Positions 8,935 through 16,636 of a stretch of DNA of 42,351 nucleotides are shown here, one piece after another. The stretch comes from Lacticaseibacillus songhuajiangensis. GTDB taxonomy: Bacteria > Bacillota > Bacilli > Lactobacillales > Lactobacillaceae. Numbering within the stretch: position 1 is the stretch's first letter; every line of letters begins with the position of its first letter. The position numbers and the translations under genes are program-made. Where the stretch lies: assembly GCF_003946025.1 (NCBI RefSeq), contig NZ_RHNR01000019.1, forward strand, positions 1-42,351. The letters are read 5' to 3'. The notes under the pieces were generated by a model. That model was given only the letters and a program-made list of their open reading frames with translations, was not told the origin of the DNA and did no database searches.

Positions 8935-10175
8935 TGAAACGCAAACTGTGGCTCATTTTCGGGCCCGTCGTCTGCGCCTGCGTGCTGGTGTTCGGCACGC
9001 TCCTCATGCCGCTCCACTTCGGCAAACCCGCCCCCAAGAAATTGGCTGCCGCCGCGGTGTCCCTCAACCAGGACGTCCTGCTCGGCGGTACCATCAAGAA
9101 CCACGCGGTGGGCGCCGATTACGTGCCGTTCATCGACTCGTCCGAGTTGTCCCGCATGGACCCCTTCCACCCCAGCGTGCTCGCGGCCAAGTACGGCGGC
9201 TACAAAACGCTCCTGCTCGGCGGTCCCGGCACACAGTCACTGACGCAGTTCGTCGATAACCAAAGCATGTTCAAACGCTTGCGGAATCGCAAGATTGTTT
9301 TCATCATCTCGCCGCAGTGGTTCACCCCTGGTGGCCAGCGCCGGGATGCCTTTGCCTATTACTACTCACCGATGCAGCTAACCAGCTGGCTGCTCGGCAA
9401 ACGTGGCGGCGCCGCCGATCGTTACGCCGCCCGCCGCATTCTGCAAATGGGCAACACCTCCGGAACCGTCCGGCAAGGCTTGCTCAGTGTCGCCGCCGGC
9501 CAGAAACTGCCGCAGTGGCAGCGTCACCTGCTGAAGGCCCACTTGCAGATTCTGCACAACGAAGACGGCTTGTTCAGCCGGTTCGCCTCTGTTAGCAAGA
9601 ACGCCACGCGCATTAGTAAGGCAGAAAAGAAGCTACCTGCAAGTGCCACGGACGCACAGCTCGACAAGCTCGCCGGCAAAATGGGCGCGCACGCTAGTCG
9701 TGGAAACGACTTCGGTATAAGTGACAAGTTCTTCGACTCGCGTCTGCGCGGTAAAAAAATTGTGCGGCTGCAAGGCAGTCAAGCCAGTTTCGACTACCGC
9801 CGCTCACCCGAATACAGTGACTTCCAGTTGCTTCTGCGTAATTTTGCCCAGAACAACATCACTGTCCAGTTTGTCATCCCGCCGGTCAACGCCAAGTGGG
9901 CAGCCTACACTGGCCTGCGTGACGATATGTTGACGCAGACGGTCAGCAAGATTAAGCACCAACTGAGTGCTCAAGGCTTCAATCACGTCCTCGACATGAG
10001 TCGGGACGGCAAGAAGGCCAGCTACATGGAAGACACCATCCATCTAGGCTGGCGCGGCTGGGTCGACGTCGACAAGACGGTCCGCCCATTTATCAAGCAA
10101 AAGCAAGCAACGCCGCACTACCACATCAGTAATTACTACCTCACACGCAGCTGGCAACAGCACGTAGGTGAGTAA
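8934..10175 (+). CDS. dltD: D-alanine transfer protein DltD
   Basis: This 413-residue membrane-anchored protein of the outer face completes D-alanine transfer to teichoic acid. One N-terminal membrane helix (about 5-25) leads into an SGNH-like extracellular domain. The catalytic Ser lies in FIDSSELSRMDPFHPS and the acid/His pair in MEDTIHLGWRGWVDVDK near the C-terminus. Other conserved blocks are KTLLLGGPGTQS and VFIISPQWF. ATG 8934 overlaps the dltC stop by one base. Its 3' end runs into the start region of the next gene. Confidence 0.95.
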   Translation: MKRKLWLIFGPVVCACVLVFGTLLMPLHFGKPAPKKLAAAAVSLNQDVLLGGTIKNHAVGADYVPFIDSSELSRMDPFHPSVLAAKYGGYKTLLLGGPGTQSLTQFVDNQSMFKRLRNRKIVFIISPQWFTPGGQRRDAFAYYYSPMQLTSWLLGKRGGAADRYAARRILQMGNTSGTVRQGLLSVAAGQKLPQWQRHLLKAHLQILHNEDGLFSRFASVSKNATRISKAEKKLPASATDAQLDKLAGKMGAHASRGNDFGISDKFFDSRLRGKKIVRLQGSQASFDYRRSPEYSDFQLLLRNFAQNNITVQFVIPPVNAKWAAYTGLRDDMLTQTVSKIKHQLSAQGFNHVLDMSRDGKKASYMEDTIHLGWRGWVDVDKTVRPFIKQKQATPHYHISNYYLTRSWQQHVGE

Positions 10176-10176
10176 G

Positions 10177-11289
10177 ATGCGCCGCAGACGACATGCACAG
10201 CGCCGTGGGTACAGCTGGTACCTACTGCTGCTGTGCATTCTGCTTTTGATGGGCATCGCAGCTGGCGCGCTGGTGCACAAAACCTGGCGAGATGGCAATA
10301 ACGGTAGCGGCATGCCGAGCCTGCTCCATATTCAGGACGCGGCAACACGGCAGACAGCGCAGCGGCTGCAAAATATTAATTTTGCCGGCACCGTACTGGT
10401 CATTAAAAACGGCCGTACAGAGCTGTCGCTGAGTCGCGGCTATGCGGACAAAGCCAGCAAGCGCGTCAACGCGCCGCACACCAGTTACGAGATTGATTCC
10501 GTGCAAAAGTCGCTCACCGCAGCTTTGATCATGCAGGAGATTAAAGCTGGCAAATTGAAACTCAGCACCAAGTTGAGCAAGTTCTACCCGCAAGTGCCTG
10601 GTAGCCGCCACATCACCATTCGCCGCATGCTCGACATGACGTCCGGTCTCTACTGCCCGTCGTTTGTCATGCCCACCTACAAGAGCGATGCGCAAGTCGT
10701 GCAGCAATACATTCAGCACGTGCGCTTCAATACGGCGAAAATGAATACCTGGCAGTACCAACCGGTGAACTACAATTTACTCGCCGGTATTTTGCACAAA
10801 GTGACGGGGCAAGCGTACGCCCGTCTACTCACACGGCGAATACTGCTGCCAATGCATTTGGACGAAACCCATTTTGCCTACCAAAATGGTCCGGAGAGCG
10901 CAACGGGCTACACTTGGCACAATAACGCGCCGAACTACGCGGCACCGTTTCGCACCACCCACACCGCTGAACACTACGAACTCGGCACCGGCCAACTGTT
11001 CATGACGGCCGGCGATTTGTACCGCGCGGAGGCTGCAGTTGTCTCCGGTAAGCTACTAGGCGCAGCCGCCAGCAACATCCTGCACCACGGTGGCAGCATT
11101 AGCACCTACGCCGGCGGACTGTACCACAACCAGCGCTATTACTTCGCGAACGGTTACGACTACGGTTTCTCTACCTTTGTGCGCATTAGCCCAAACGGAA
11201 AGAATGCGGTCATTGTCATGTGCAACGCGCAGGCCAGTGATCACCGCTTCAAGCAGTTGGCGGATGATTTGGCGGCGGAGTATGTATAA
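10177..11289 (+). CDS. Membrane-anchored serine hydrolase of the beta-lactamase/PBP fold, DltE-like
   Basis: This 370-residue protein has one N-terminal membrane helix (about 13-33) and an extracellular beta-lactamase-related domain. The SxxK motif is SVQK (Ser108-Lys111), a Tyr motif follows in QPVNYNLLAG, and the third motif is HHGGSIST. In Lactiplantibacillus plantarum a dlt-linked hydrolase with an SVQK motif, DltE, removes D-alanine from lipoteichoic acid. The position as last gene of the dlt operon makes that role likely, though a D,D-carboxypeptidase cannot be excluded. I prefer ATG 10177, which has AGGTGAG just upstream. The GTG at 10168 overlaps dltD more but has no ribosome binding site. 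Confidence 0.78.
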   Translation: MRRRRHAQRRGYSWYLLLLCILLLMGIAAGALVHKTWRDGNNGSGMPSLLHIQDAATRQTAQRLQNINFAGTVLVIKNGRTELSLSRGYADKASKRVNAPHTSYEIDSVQKSLTAALIMQEIKAGKLKLSTKLSKFYPQVPGSRHITIRRMLDMTSGLYCPSFVMPTYKSDAQVVQQYIQHVRFNTAKMNTWQYQPVNYNLLAGILHKVTGQAYARLLTRRILLPMHLDETHFAYQNGPESATGYTWHNNAPNYAAPFRTTHTAEHYELGTGQLFMTAGDLYRAEAAVVSGKLLGAAASNILHHGGSISTYAGGLYHNQRYYFANGYDYGFSTFVRISPNGKNAVIVMCNAQASDHRFKQLADDLAAEYV

Positions 11290-11310
11290 ACCAGTTACTA
11301 GCTTCAACTT

Positions 11311-11348
11311 AAAAGCAGGCCCTTGGACTATGGAGGACCTGCTTTTTC
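11311..11348 (+). terminator. dlt operon terminator
   Basis: AAAAGCAGG (11311-11319) pairs with CCTGCTTTT after a GC-containing loop, and a T run follows, 22 bp after the DltE-like gene stop. Confidence 0.85.
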
Positions 11349-11424
11349 GGCGTATTTTTACCATGCGTCATCATCGGAACAAAACACTATAGAGTTAACC
11401 CGTCCTGCTCTTATCAACCAGCAA

Positions 11425-11451
11425 ACGGGCACCCCCCAAGAAGGCGCCCGT
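11425..11451 (-). terminator. Candidate terminator of the EIIC operon
   Basis: ACGGGC..CC (11425-11433) pairs with GGCGCCCGT (11443-11451). Read on the minus strand, the hairpin is followed by a short T run only, so it is a modest terminator about 25 bp after the DUF3284 gene. Confidence 0.5.
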
Positions 11452-11473
11452 CACGCAACTACGAACCTTGCAC

Positions 11474-11905
11474 TCAAATCTCTGCGGCACTCAAGTACTG
11501 GCTTTCAATCGCCCGCGACATCTTCTTGAAGCGGCGCTTGCGCAGCCACCCCAACAAGAACCCAGAAGCCCGATTGTTGGCCTCGACCCGCTGGTTCACG
11601 GCCTGGATGGTTTCCTCGTAGTGCAGGGCCGTGCGCCCATCCCCGCAGTCAGTGAGTTGGTAGAGCACCGTGTACTCGTTGCGCCCAGTGCGCATCCGGT
11701 ACCCGTAATTTTTAGCGGGCAAGCAGATGTTGATGCGAAAATGGGCCATCTGCCCGTTTGGCATTGTTTTGCGGTAATGGAAGTTGTTCAGACGCAACGC
11801 CGAGATGTTGCGACCGGTACAGGTTTGGATGTCGTACAGCGCCGACTCAATCAACTGGTTAAAGAAGTAGTCCACAGGGACCGCGAGTTCCATATCAATC
11901 TGCAT
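11474..11905 (-). CDS. DUF3284 domain-containing protein
   Basis: This soluble 143-residue protein resembles DUF3284, a START/SRPBCC-like family often encoded beside lactose/cellobiose PTS genes in lactobacilli. Visible stretches are MQIDMELAVPVDYFF, a central GRNEYTVLYQLTD and a basic C-terminus LGWLRKRRFKKM. No catalytic motif is recognisable and its function is unknown. ATG 11905 is preferred because AAGGA sits about 10 nt upstream; the in-frame GTG at 11914 is too close to it. The start overlaps the small membrane protein gene by 11 bp, so the genes are coupled and probably co-expressed with the PTS EIIC. Confidence 0.75.
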   Translation of the reverse strand: MQIDMELAVPVDYFFNQLIESALYDIQTCTGRNISALRLNNFHYRKTMPNGQMAHFRINICLPAKNYGYRMRTGRNEYTVLYQLTDCGDGRTALHYEETIQAVNQRVEANNRASGFLLGWLRKRRFKKMSRAIESQYLSAAEI

Positions 11906-12116
11906 GCGGCGCACGTCCTTTCTTTTTTTCCTGCCGGCGGTTCATCTCTTCGTAGTGCAAAACTTTGCGGTTAGCCCGCAAAAGCAGGAACCCCCACGCG
12001 AGGAGGACGCCACCGATTGCCAGCAGCGGCAAGTACAAAATGCGGCCACCCAGCGGGCTGAACATGATGATGAGTAATCCGGCGGAGATGAGTATCAGTG
12101 CCGTTTTGTTTTTCAT
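11895..12116 (-). CDS. Small two-helix membrane protein
   Basis: This 73-residue protein has two hydrophobic segments (about 5-20 and 25-46: ALILISAGLLIIMF, then ILYLPLLAIGGVLLAWGFLLL) and a highly basic tail (NRRQEKKKGR). I do not recognise a family. ATG 12116 has GGGAGG upstream with proper spacing. It sits between the EIIC gene (35 bp upstream) and the DUF3284 gene (11-bp overlap), so it is part of that operon. Confidence 0.7.
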   Translation of the reverse strand: MKNKTALILISAGLLIIMFSPLGGRILYLPLLAIGGVLLAWGFLLLRANRKVLHYEEMNRRQEKKKGRAPHAD

Positions 12117-12150
12117 TTTGCGTCCTCCCTTCGCAGTGTCTGGCAAAATG

Positions 12151-13578
12151 TTAGTCCTTAGACGCCATCTTCACACCCGCGAGGTGCGGGCCGGTGCCAC
12201 TTACCGGCATTTCTTCTTCCGCTTCGACCGTTTGGCCCATACGGTTGGCCGCCTTCACGAATGGCACATAGATCATGAAGCCGACAAACATGTTGAAGAG
12301 TTGCAGGATTGGTGCTCGCCAGTCCATGGTGGCAATCAGTGAGTTAATTACCGGTGGCATCGACCACACGATTTGCGTCTTCACTGGTGATACCAGCCCC
12401 AGCGTCATGGCGCCATACGCGATGGACACCATCACCACTGGTGCGAGCAGGAACGGAATGAAGTAGATTGGGTCCAGCACAATTGGCAGTCCAAACATCA
12501 CTGGCTCGTTCACGTTGAAGAATCCTGGTGCTAGTGACAGTTTCGCCACCGCCCGCTGGTCGTCACGCTTGGAGAACATCATGATGGCCAGCAGCAATAG
12601 CAAGGTGCTCCCCGCCCCACCAATCCAGGCGTAAAGGTCAAAGGCGTTGCGCGTCCACATGTATGGCAAGTCTTTGCCCTGCGCAAACGCATTGATGTTG
12701 GCAATCTGGGCGGTGAGCCAGATGGAATCCAGCACCGGTCCCAGAACGTTGGTACCGTGCAGCCCGAAGAACCAGAAAACTTGTACCAGTACCGTCATGA
12801 GTAGAACCGCCCAGAAGCCTTGGGACATCCCCAGCAGTGGTTCCTGGATGGTCTTACTGATGAATTCAATGACCGTGCCCACGTTCAGTTTGCTAAATGC
12901 CCAGGTGATGACCCCGGCAAGGTAGAACGCACCCGTTGCGGGCACAATCCCGGTGAAGGCCTTCGCGATTGCCGGTGGCACCGACTCTGGCATTTTGATG
13001 GTGATGTTCTTCTTCATCAGGAAAATGTATGCGGCCACCGCGATGCCGCCCATGATCATCACGGTGAAGAAACCGTTCGCCCCGAAGAACTGGCCAAAGT
13101 TGAAGTAACCCCAACCTGATACTGACTTGCCGGCCACCGCCGCACCGGCTGTGGAAAGGATGTCGGCACTGCCCTTGCTGAGCGCTTTGCCGAGCGTAAT
13201 GGTGAAGGTCTGCGGCAAACTCATCAGGAAGGTGCCGAGGGTCACAATGCCGGCGGTAATCGGTTCAACCTCATACTGCACGGCCATCTGGTACCCGAAG
13301 ATGAAAGCAAAAATTAACCCCAAGATGGCCAGTGAGCCGGTCCAAACCTGCCCATTAATGGCGATAATAGGTTGCATCGAGTTCACGAACCCGGTCCAAC
13401 CAAACTGGGTCGGCAAGTCGCGCAGCAGCGCATTCAGGATGGTCGCGACTGCCCCAGCCATGGTTGCCGGCATAATTGCAATGAAGGCGTCACGCAATGC
13501 AACCAGCCAGCGAATCGAGCCGATTTTGGATGCAATTGGCACCACATGCTTGTTGAGCCATTCAATAAATGTATTCAT
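12151..13578 (-). CDS. PTS sugar transporter EIIC, lactose/cellobiose family
   Basis: This 475-residue integral membrane permease of the phosphotransferase system imports and phosphorylates a beta-glucoside or diglucoside together with EIIA and EIIB. Typical CelB-family blocks are RWLVALRDAFIAIMPATM at the N-terminus, FWFFGLHGTNVLGP in the middle, FNVNEPVMFGLPIVLDP and the C-terminal MIYVPFVKAANR. About ten hydrophobic segments are visible. ATG 13578 follows AAGGAG. No EIIA or EIIB is adjacent, so it must borrow them, possibly those at 24.5-25.2 kb. The divergent XRE gene is its likely local regulator. Confidence 0.93.
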   Translation of the reverse strand: MNTFIEWLNKHVVPIASKIGSIRWLVALRDAFIAIMPATMAGAVATILNALLRDLPTQFGWTGFVNSMQPIIAINGQVWTGSLAILGLIFAFIFGYQMAVQYEVEPITAGIVTLGTFLMSLPQTFTITLGKALSKGSADILSTAGAAVAGKSVSGWGYFNFGQFFGANGFFTVMIMGGIAVAAYIFLMKKNITIKMPESVPPAIAKAFTGIVPATGAFYLAGVITWAFSKLNVGTVIEFISKTIQEPLLGMSQGFWAVLLMTVLVQVFWFFGLHGTNVLGPVLDSIWLTAQIANINAFAQGKDLPYMWTRNAFDLYAWIGGAGSTLLLLLAIMMFSKRDDQRAVAKLSLAPGFFNVNEPVMFGLPIVLDPIYFIPFLLAPVVMVSIAYGAMTLGLVSPVKTQIVWSMPPVINSLIATMDWRAPILQLFNMFVGFMIYVPFVKAANRMGQTVEAEEEMPVSGTGPHLAGVKMASKD

Positions 13579-13659
13579 GATTTCGTCACTCCTTTTGATG
13601 AGCGACAGGGTGCAGCCGCGGCCCACATGCCGTCTCTACGCTGCCCCTTCGCCCGACGT

Positions 13660-13689
13660 TTACGGATACAAACGATTTTGTGGCATCAT
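13660..13689 (-). CDS. Candidate short leader peptide upstream of EIIC
   Basis: A 9-codon frame (MMPQNRLYP, stop TAA) begins 7 nt after a perfect GGAGGAGG (13697-13704) and lies about 80 nt upstream of the EIIC start, on the same strand. Such a strong ribosome binding site in front of a tiny frame is unlikely to be decorative, but expression is unproven. It may instead be a decayed gene start. Confidence 0.3.
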   Translation of the reverse strand: MMPQNRLYP

Positions 13690-13836
13690 GCACATTCCTC
13701 CTCCATAAATAATTGCTTAAGCTTTCTATAATCTAAGCGTACTAAGTTGCCCCTATCCAGTTCAAGCCTTTTGGCCAAAAAATTAATAATGTGCATCAAT
13801 GTTTATTTATGGTCCTGACAGTGCTTACTTCTGTGG

Positions 13837-13865
13837 TTAACAGCACGCGTGTGGCTTGCTATAAT
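13837..13865 (+). promoter_or_regulatory. Promoter of the XRE regulator gene
   Basis: TTAACA (13837-13842), a 17-bp spacer and a perfect TATAAT (13860-13865) lie about 85 bp upstream of the regulator start. The rest of the 13579-13949 gap holds the EIIC leader region and an AT-rich tract with TTTGGCCAAAA but no further gene. Confidence 0.65.
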
Positions 13866-13949
13866 AGCGCTATCAGTTCACGCGGAATTTAGGCGCGAAC
13901 ACCGCACACGACGCCCAAAAGGCGTAAGCTAAACTGTAGAGGTGACAAC

Positions 13950-14486
13950 ATGGGATTAGAAATTGGACGATACATTCAGGACACGCGCAAGCGCCACAAC
14001 GTCTCCGCAAGCGACCTCGCGGCAGCGCTGAAGGTTCCGGATTCATACCTGACCAAGTGGGAACTGGATAACAGCTTCCCCAACATGGATGCGCTCAATG
14101 CCATCGCCGCCGTCATCGGCTGCGATGTGCGCGAGTTGCTCGGCATGAAGGAAAAACGCGGCGCCGACTGGTTGCACCCCTTCGCGAAGAAAGACGCCAT
14201 TTACTGGCATGTACAGGGTAATGTGCACCGCCAGGAAGCGCTCGGCATTCTCGTGCAGATGGTCGCGGACATGACGCCTGACGAGCATCCCGTCCGCAAG
14301 TCGATGGACAAGTACTACTCGCTGCTCATGACCAAGAAGGGCACAACGGTCGACTTCATCATCGACACGCAAAACAGCGAGCTCGCCACGGTCATGGCTC
14401 AAACGGGTATCCACCTGAGTCAGGCTAACCAGGACCGCTACCAGCAGCTCGTCAAGATCAGCCGCGAGCGCTTTGGGGTGAAATAG
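13950..14486 (+). CDS. XRE-family helix-turn-helix regulator
   Basis: This 178-residue protein has an N-terminal Cro/C1-type helix-turn-helix (about 5-62: IGRYIQDTRKRHNVSASDLAAAL, then SYLTKWELDNSFPNMDALNAIA) and a C-terminal region of about 110 residues that I do not recognise. A GAGGTG ribosome binding site precedes ATG 13950. It is divergent from the EIIC operon and is the obvious candidate for its control, but it could regulate itself or other genes. A clear terminator follows. Confidence 0.85.
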   Translation: MGLEIGRYIQDTRKRHNVSASDLAAALKVPDSYLTKWELDNSFPNMDALNAIAAVIGCDVRELLGMKEKRGADWLHPFAKKDAIYWHVQGNVHRQEALGILVQMVADMTPDEHPVRKSMDKYYSLLMTKKGTTVDFIIDTQNSELATVMAQTGIHLSQANQDRYQQLVKISRERFGVK

Positions 14487-14493
14487 AACTTCT

Positions 14494-14528
14494 GTGTTCA
14501 GCAAAGTTGATTGCTGGACACTTTTTTT
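14494..14528 (+). terminator. Terminator after the XRE regulator
   Basis: GTGTTCAGCAA (14494-14504) pairs with TTGCTGGACAC (14511-14521) with a 6-nt loop, followed by seven Ts. Confidence 0.9.
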
Positions 14529-14754
14529 GCGCAAAATTAGGCGGCGACCGCATACTGCAGATTCGAGCGACTAACTGGTCTACATTCACCACAACTATTT
14601 TTAGCCGTCTCGGCTCACCAATGCCGCTTAACACCGCCCTTGCGCGTAAACTGCAGCCAATTATCCTGTTATCGTTTTCAGCAACCGCTTGCAAATTCGT
14701 GGAGATATGCAATACTAAACCCGTTAACCAATCTAAAAATAGGGGTGTTTTATT

Positions 14755-15876
14755 GTGAAAATTAAAGCTGCATACGTTGAAAAGCAAGGTGCACCGTACG
14801 AAATTCGCGATGACATTGATCTCTGCGAAATGGGACCTGATGACGTTCAGGTCCACATGGTTGCCACCGGGATCTGCCACTCTGACGAGGCGCTGCGCAT
14901 TGGGGACGCTACAATCGACTACCCCATCGTGCTTGGCCATGAGGGTAGCGGGATTGTCGAAAAAGTCGGCCCAGAAGTTACCCAAGTCAAGCCTGGTGAC
15001 CACGTGGTCCTGAGCTTTTACGCTTGCGGGCAGTGCAAGAGCTGTCTCAAGGGGATTCCAACCCAGTGTGAGAACTACGCCCACAATAACTTGTCCGGTA
15101 TCCGGCCGGATGGCTCCAGCCACTTCACGCTCAATGGCAAGCACGTGGCCGACATGTTCGACCAGAGCTCCTTCACCAGCACCACCGTTGTGCGTGAACG
15201 CAACGTGGTGAAGGTTGCCAAGGACCTCGACTTGCGCAAGCTCGGCCCACTGGGTTGCGGCTACGTCACCGGTTCCGGCACCGTGCTCAACACCCTGCAG
15301 CCAAAGCCGGGCGACACAATTGCCGTCTTCGGTACCGGTGCCGTTGGTCTGGCTGCCATGATGGCCGGCCGCATCTCCGGTTGCGTCAAGGTCATCGGAA
15401 TTGACATTGTCGACTCCCGCCTCGAACTGGCGAAGGAACTCGGCGCCACCGACACGATTAACTCCAAGGGCATCGACGTTGTGAAGGCTGTTCAAGACCT
15501 CACGGACGGCCGCGGCGTTGACTGGGCTGTCGACACAACGGGTGTAACCGCCGTGATGGAAAACTCCATTAAGGTGCTTGCCCAAGGCGGCACAACAGCC
15601 ACCATTGCCGTAACCCCACACCACATTGACGTCGACACCTGGAACGACCTTTGCGTTGACGACAAGAAGATTGTCGGTGTTAACATGGGTGACTCGATTC
15701 CGCAGATTGACGTACCGCGTCTGATTGAGTTCTACAAGATGGGCGTCTTCGACTTCGACAAGACAGAAAAGTTCTACCCATTCGACCAGATTAACGAAGC
15801 TAGCGCGGACTCCAAGTCCGGCAAAACCATCAAGCCAGTTCTGGTTATCGACGAAGACTACAAGCCTGGTGAATAA
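14755..15876 (+). CDS. Zinc-dependent medium-chain alcohol dehydrogenase (aryl/benzyl alcohol type)
   Basis: This 373-residue cytoplasmic NAD(P)-dependent dehydrogenase interconverts alcohols and aldehydes. Catalytic zinc ligands are Cys41 (TGICHSDE), His62/Glu63 (GHEGSG) and Cys168 (GPLGCGY). The structural zinc site is Cys91, 94, 97 and 105 (CGQCKSC and TQC). The Rossmann motif is GTGAVG (193-198), with Asp at the strand end (IGIDIVDSRL) favouring NAD. The layout is closest to aryl-alcohol/benzyl-alcohol dehydrogenases of the class III-like branch. The start is GTG 14755 with AGGGGTG upstream. It stands alone between terminators; a 265-bp gap upstream shows no gene. The substrate is inferred only. 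Confidence 0.9.
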   Translation: MKIKAAYVEKQGAPYEIRDDIDLCEMGPDDVQVHMVATGICHSDEALRIGDATIDYPIVLGHEGSGIVEKVGPEVTQVKPGDHVVLSFYACGQCKSCLKGIPTQCENYAHNNLSGIRPDGSSHFTLNGKHVADMFDQSSFTSTTVVRERNVVKVAKDLDLRKLGPLGCGYVTGSGTVLNTLQPKPGDTIAVFGTGAVGLAAMMAGRISGCVKVIGIDIVDSRLELAKELGATDTINSKGIDVVKAVQDLTDGRGVDWAVDTTGVTAVMENSIKVLAQGGTTATIAVTPHHIDVDTWNDLCVDDKKIVGVNMGDSIPQIDVPRLIEFYKMGVFDFDKTEKFYPFDQINEASADSKSGKTIKPVLVIDEDYKPGE

Positions 15877-15965
15877 TTGCACAATTCTGCATGTAAATAA
15901 CACTTCAGTCTTGAATTTTGGCTAAGATCGGCTCATGATGATGGTGATCATTGGAGGTGATCACT

Positions 15966-16166
15966 ATGGCAGCAATTATTGGTGTTTTACTCGTTGTGAT
16001 GGGTGCGTACGAGTTGTACTCATCCCCACGCATGTTCATGCGCATTGAAACCGAAACTGGTACTGCCGAAGAGTCCCCAGCTTTCATGGGCACCGTCTTC
16101 ACCAGCATCGCTGTCGGCTTGTTCTTAGTCATCGCGGGAATCGCCGCATTCGGCTTTTTCGCATAA
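15966..16166 (+). CDS. Small two-helix membrane protein
   Basis: This 66-residue protein has two hydrophobic helices (about 2-16, AAIIGVLLVVMGAYE; about 42-65, TSIAVGLFLVIAGIAAFG) joined by a polar segment. I recognise no family. ATG 15966 follows the excellent GGAGGTGATC. It is 90 bp downstream of the dehydrogenase and has its own terminator. Confidence 0.7.
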   Translation: MAAIIGVLLVVMGAYELYSSPRMFMRIETETGTAEESPAFMGTVFTSIAVGLFLVIAGIAAFGFFA

Positions 16167-16176
16167 TCTCCGCAAC

Positions 16177-16206
16177 ATCGGTCCGCGAGAGCGAGCCGAT
16201 TTTTTG
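16177..16206 (+). terminator. Rho-independent terminator
   Basis: ATCGG..CGC (16177 on) pairs with GCG..CCGAT around a GAGA loop, then six Ts. It ends the small membrane protein gene. Confidence 0.85.
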
Positions 16207-16321
16207 TTGCCTGCAAACATCGTGAGAAGCTGGAATACTGTCACTCCTCCCCACTACTTTTAGGCTAGGTCATCTCGTCAATGAACAGCACTCACCATCT
16301 TTACTGTCGCCGTCGCGCTTA

Positions 16322-16570
16322 GGGGCTGGGCCGGATTAGCGGAGTGTTCAGGGCCAGACTGGTGAAAAGAATATTGTTTGAAGACGCGTAGCGGCTTCGC
16401 ACAATATTCTCGGGAGCGCAGATTTGACGTGGGTTTCGGCAAATCTGCCAGCGGAAGACCAAAGGGCTGGAGCCAGTCGACCTTGGCGCTTTAGCGCCTA
16501 GAGAGATGGACACCGAAGGGCGGTCCCCACCAGTCTTGCCCTGAACGCGGAGCTAATCCGGCCCAGCCCC
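16322..16570. repeat. Large multi-hairpin intergenic element (~250 bp)
   Basis: No gene lies in 16207-16636. Within it, GGGGCTGGGCCGGATTAGC (16322-16340) is the exact reverse complement of 16552-16570. Inside that, CAGGGC.AGACTGGTG (16349-16364) pairs with CACCAGTCT.GCCCTG (16528-16543). The enclosed part folds into separate hairpins: AGAATATTGT with ACAATATTCT (16368-16410), GCAGATTTG with CAAATCTGC (16418-16448), GGCGCT-TT-AGCGCC (16485-16498) and GGAC..GTCC (16508-16526). The shape suggests a structured RNA or a palindromic mobile unit. Part of it recurs at 26.2 kb. Confidence 0.7.
16470..16526 (-). repeat. Conserved structured module, copy 1
   Basis: Read on the minus strand this contains CGGTGTCC, ATCTCTCTA, a hairpin GGCGCT-AA-AGCGCC and then AAGGTCGACTGGCTC. 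The same order and nearly the same bases occur at 26191-26244 on the plus strand, with paired changes in the hairpin. Confidence 0.75.
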
Positions 16571-16593
16571 GGTGGTCCTACAACAAACTACAT

Positions 16594-16624
16594 AAAAAGG
16601 CAGACCGCGATGGCCTGCCTTTTG
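16594..16624 (-). terminator. Terminator of the deoxyribose operon
   Basis: AAAAAGGCAGACC pairs with GGCCTGCCTTTT around a short loop and lies 13 bp after the deoK stop. Flanking A and T runs make it usable in both directions. Confidence 0.85.
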
Positions 16625-16636
16625 CAACAATCTAGT

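Noticed and set aside
14458..15903. 481-codon open frame on the minus strand
   Set aside because: Antisense to the zinc alcohol dehydrogenase; no ribosome binding site and no recognisable protein motif.
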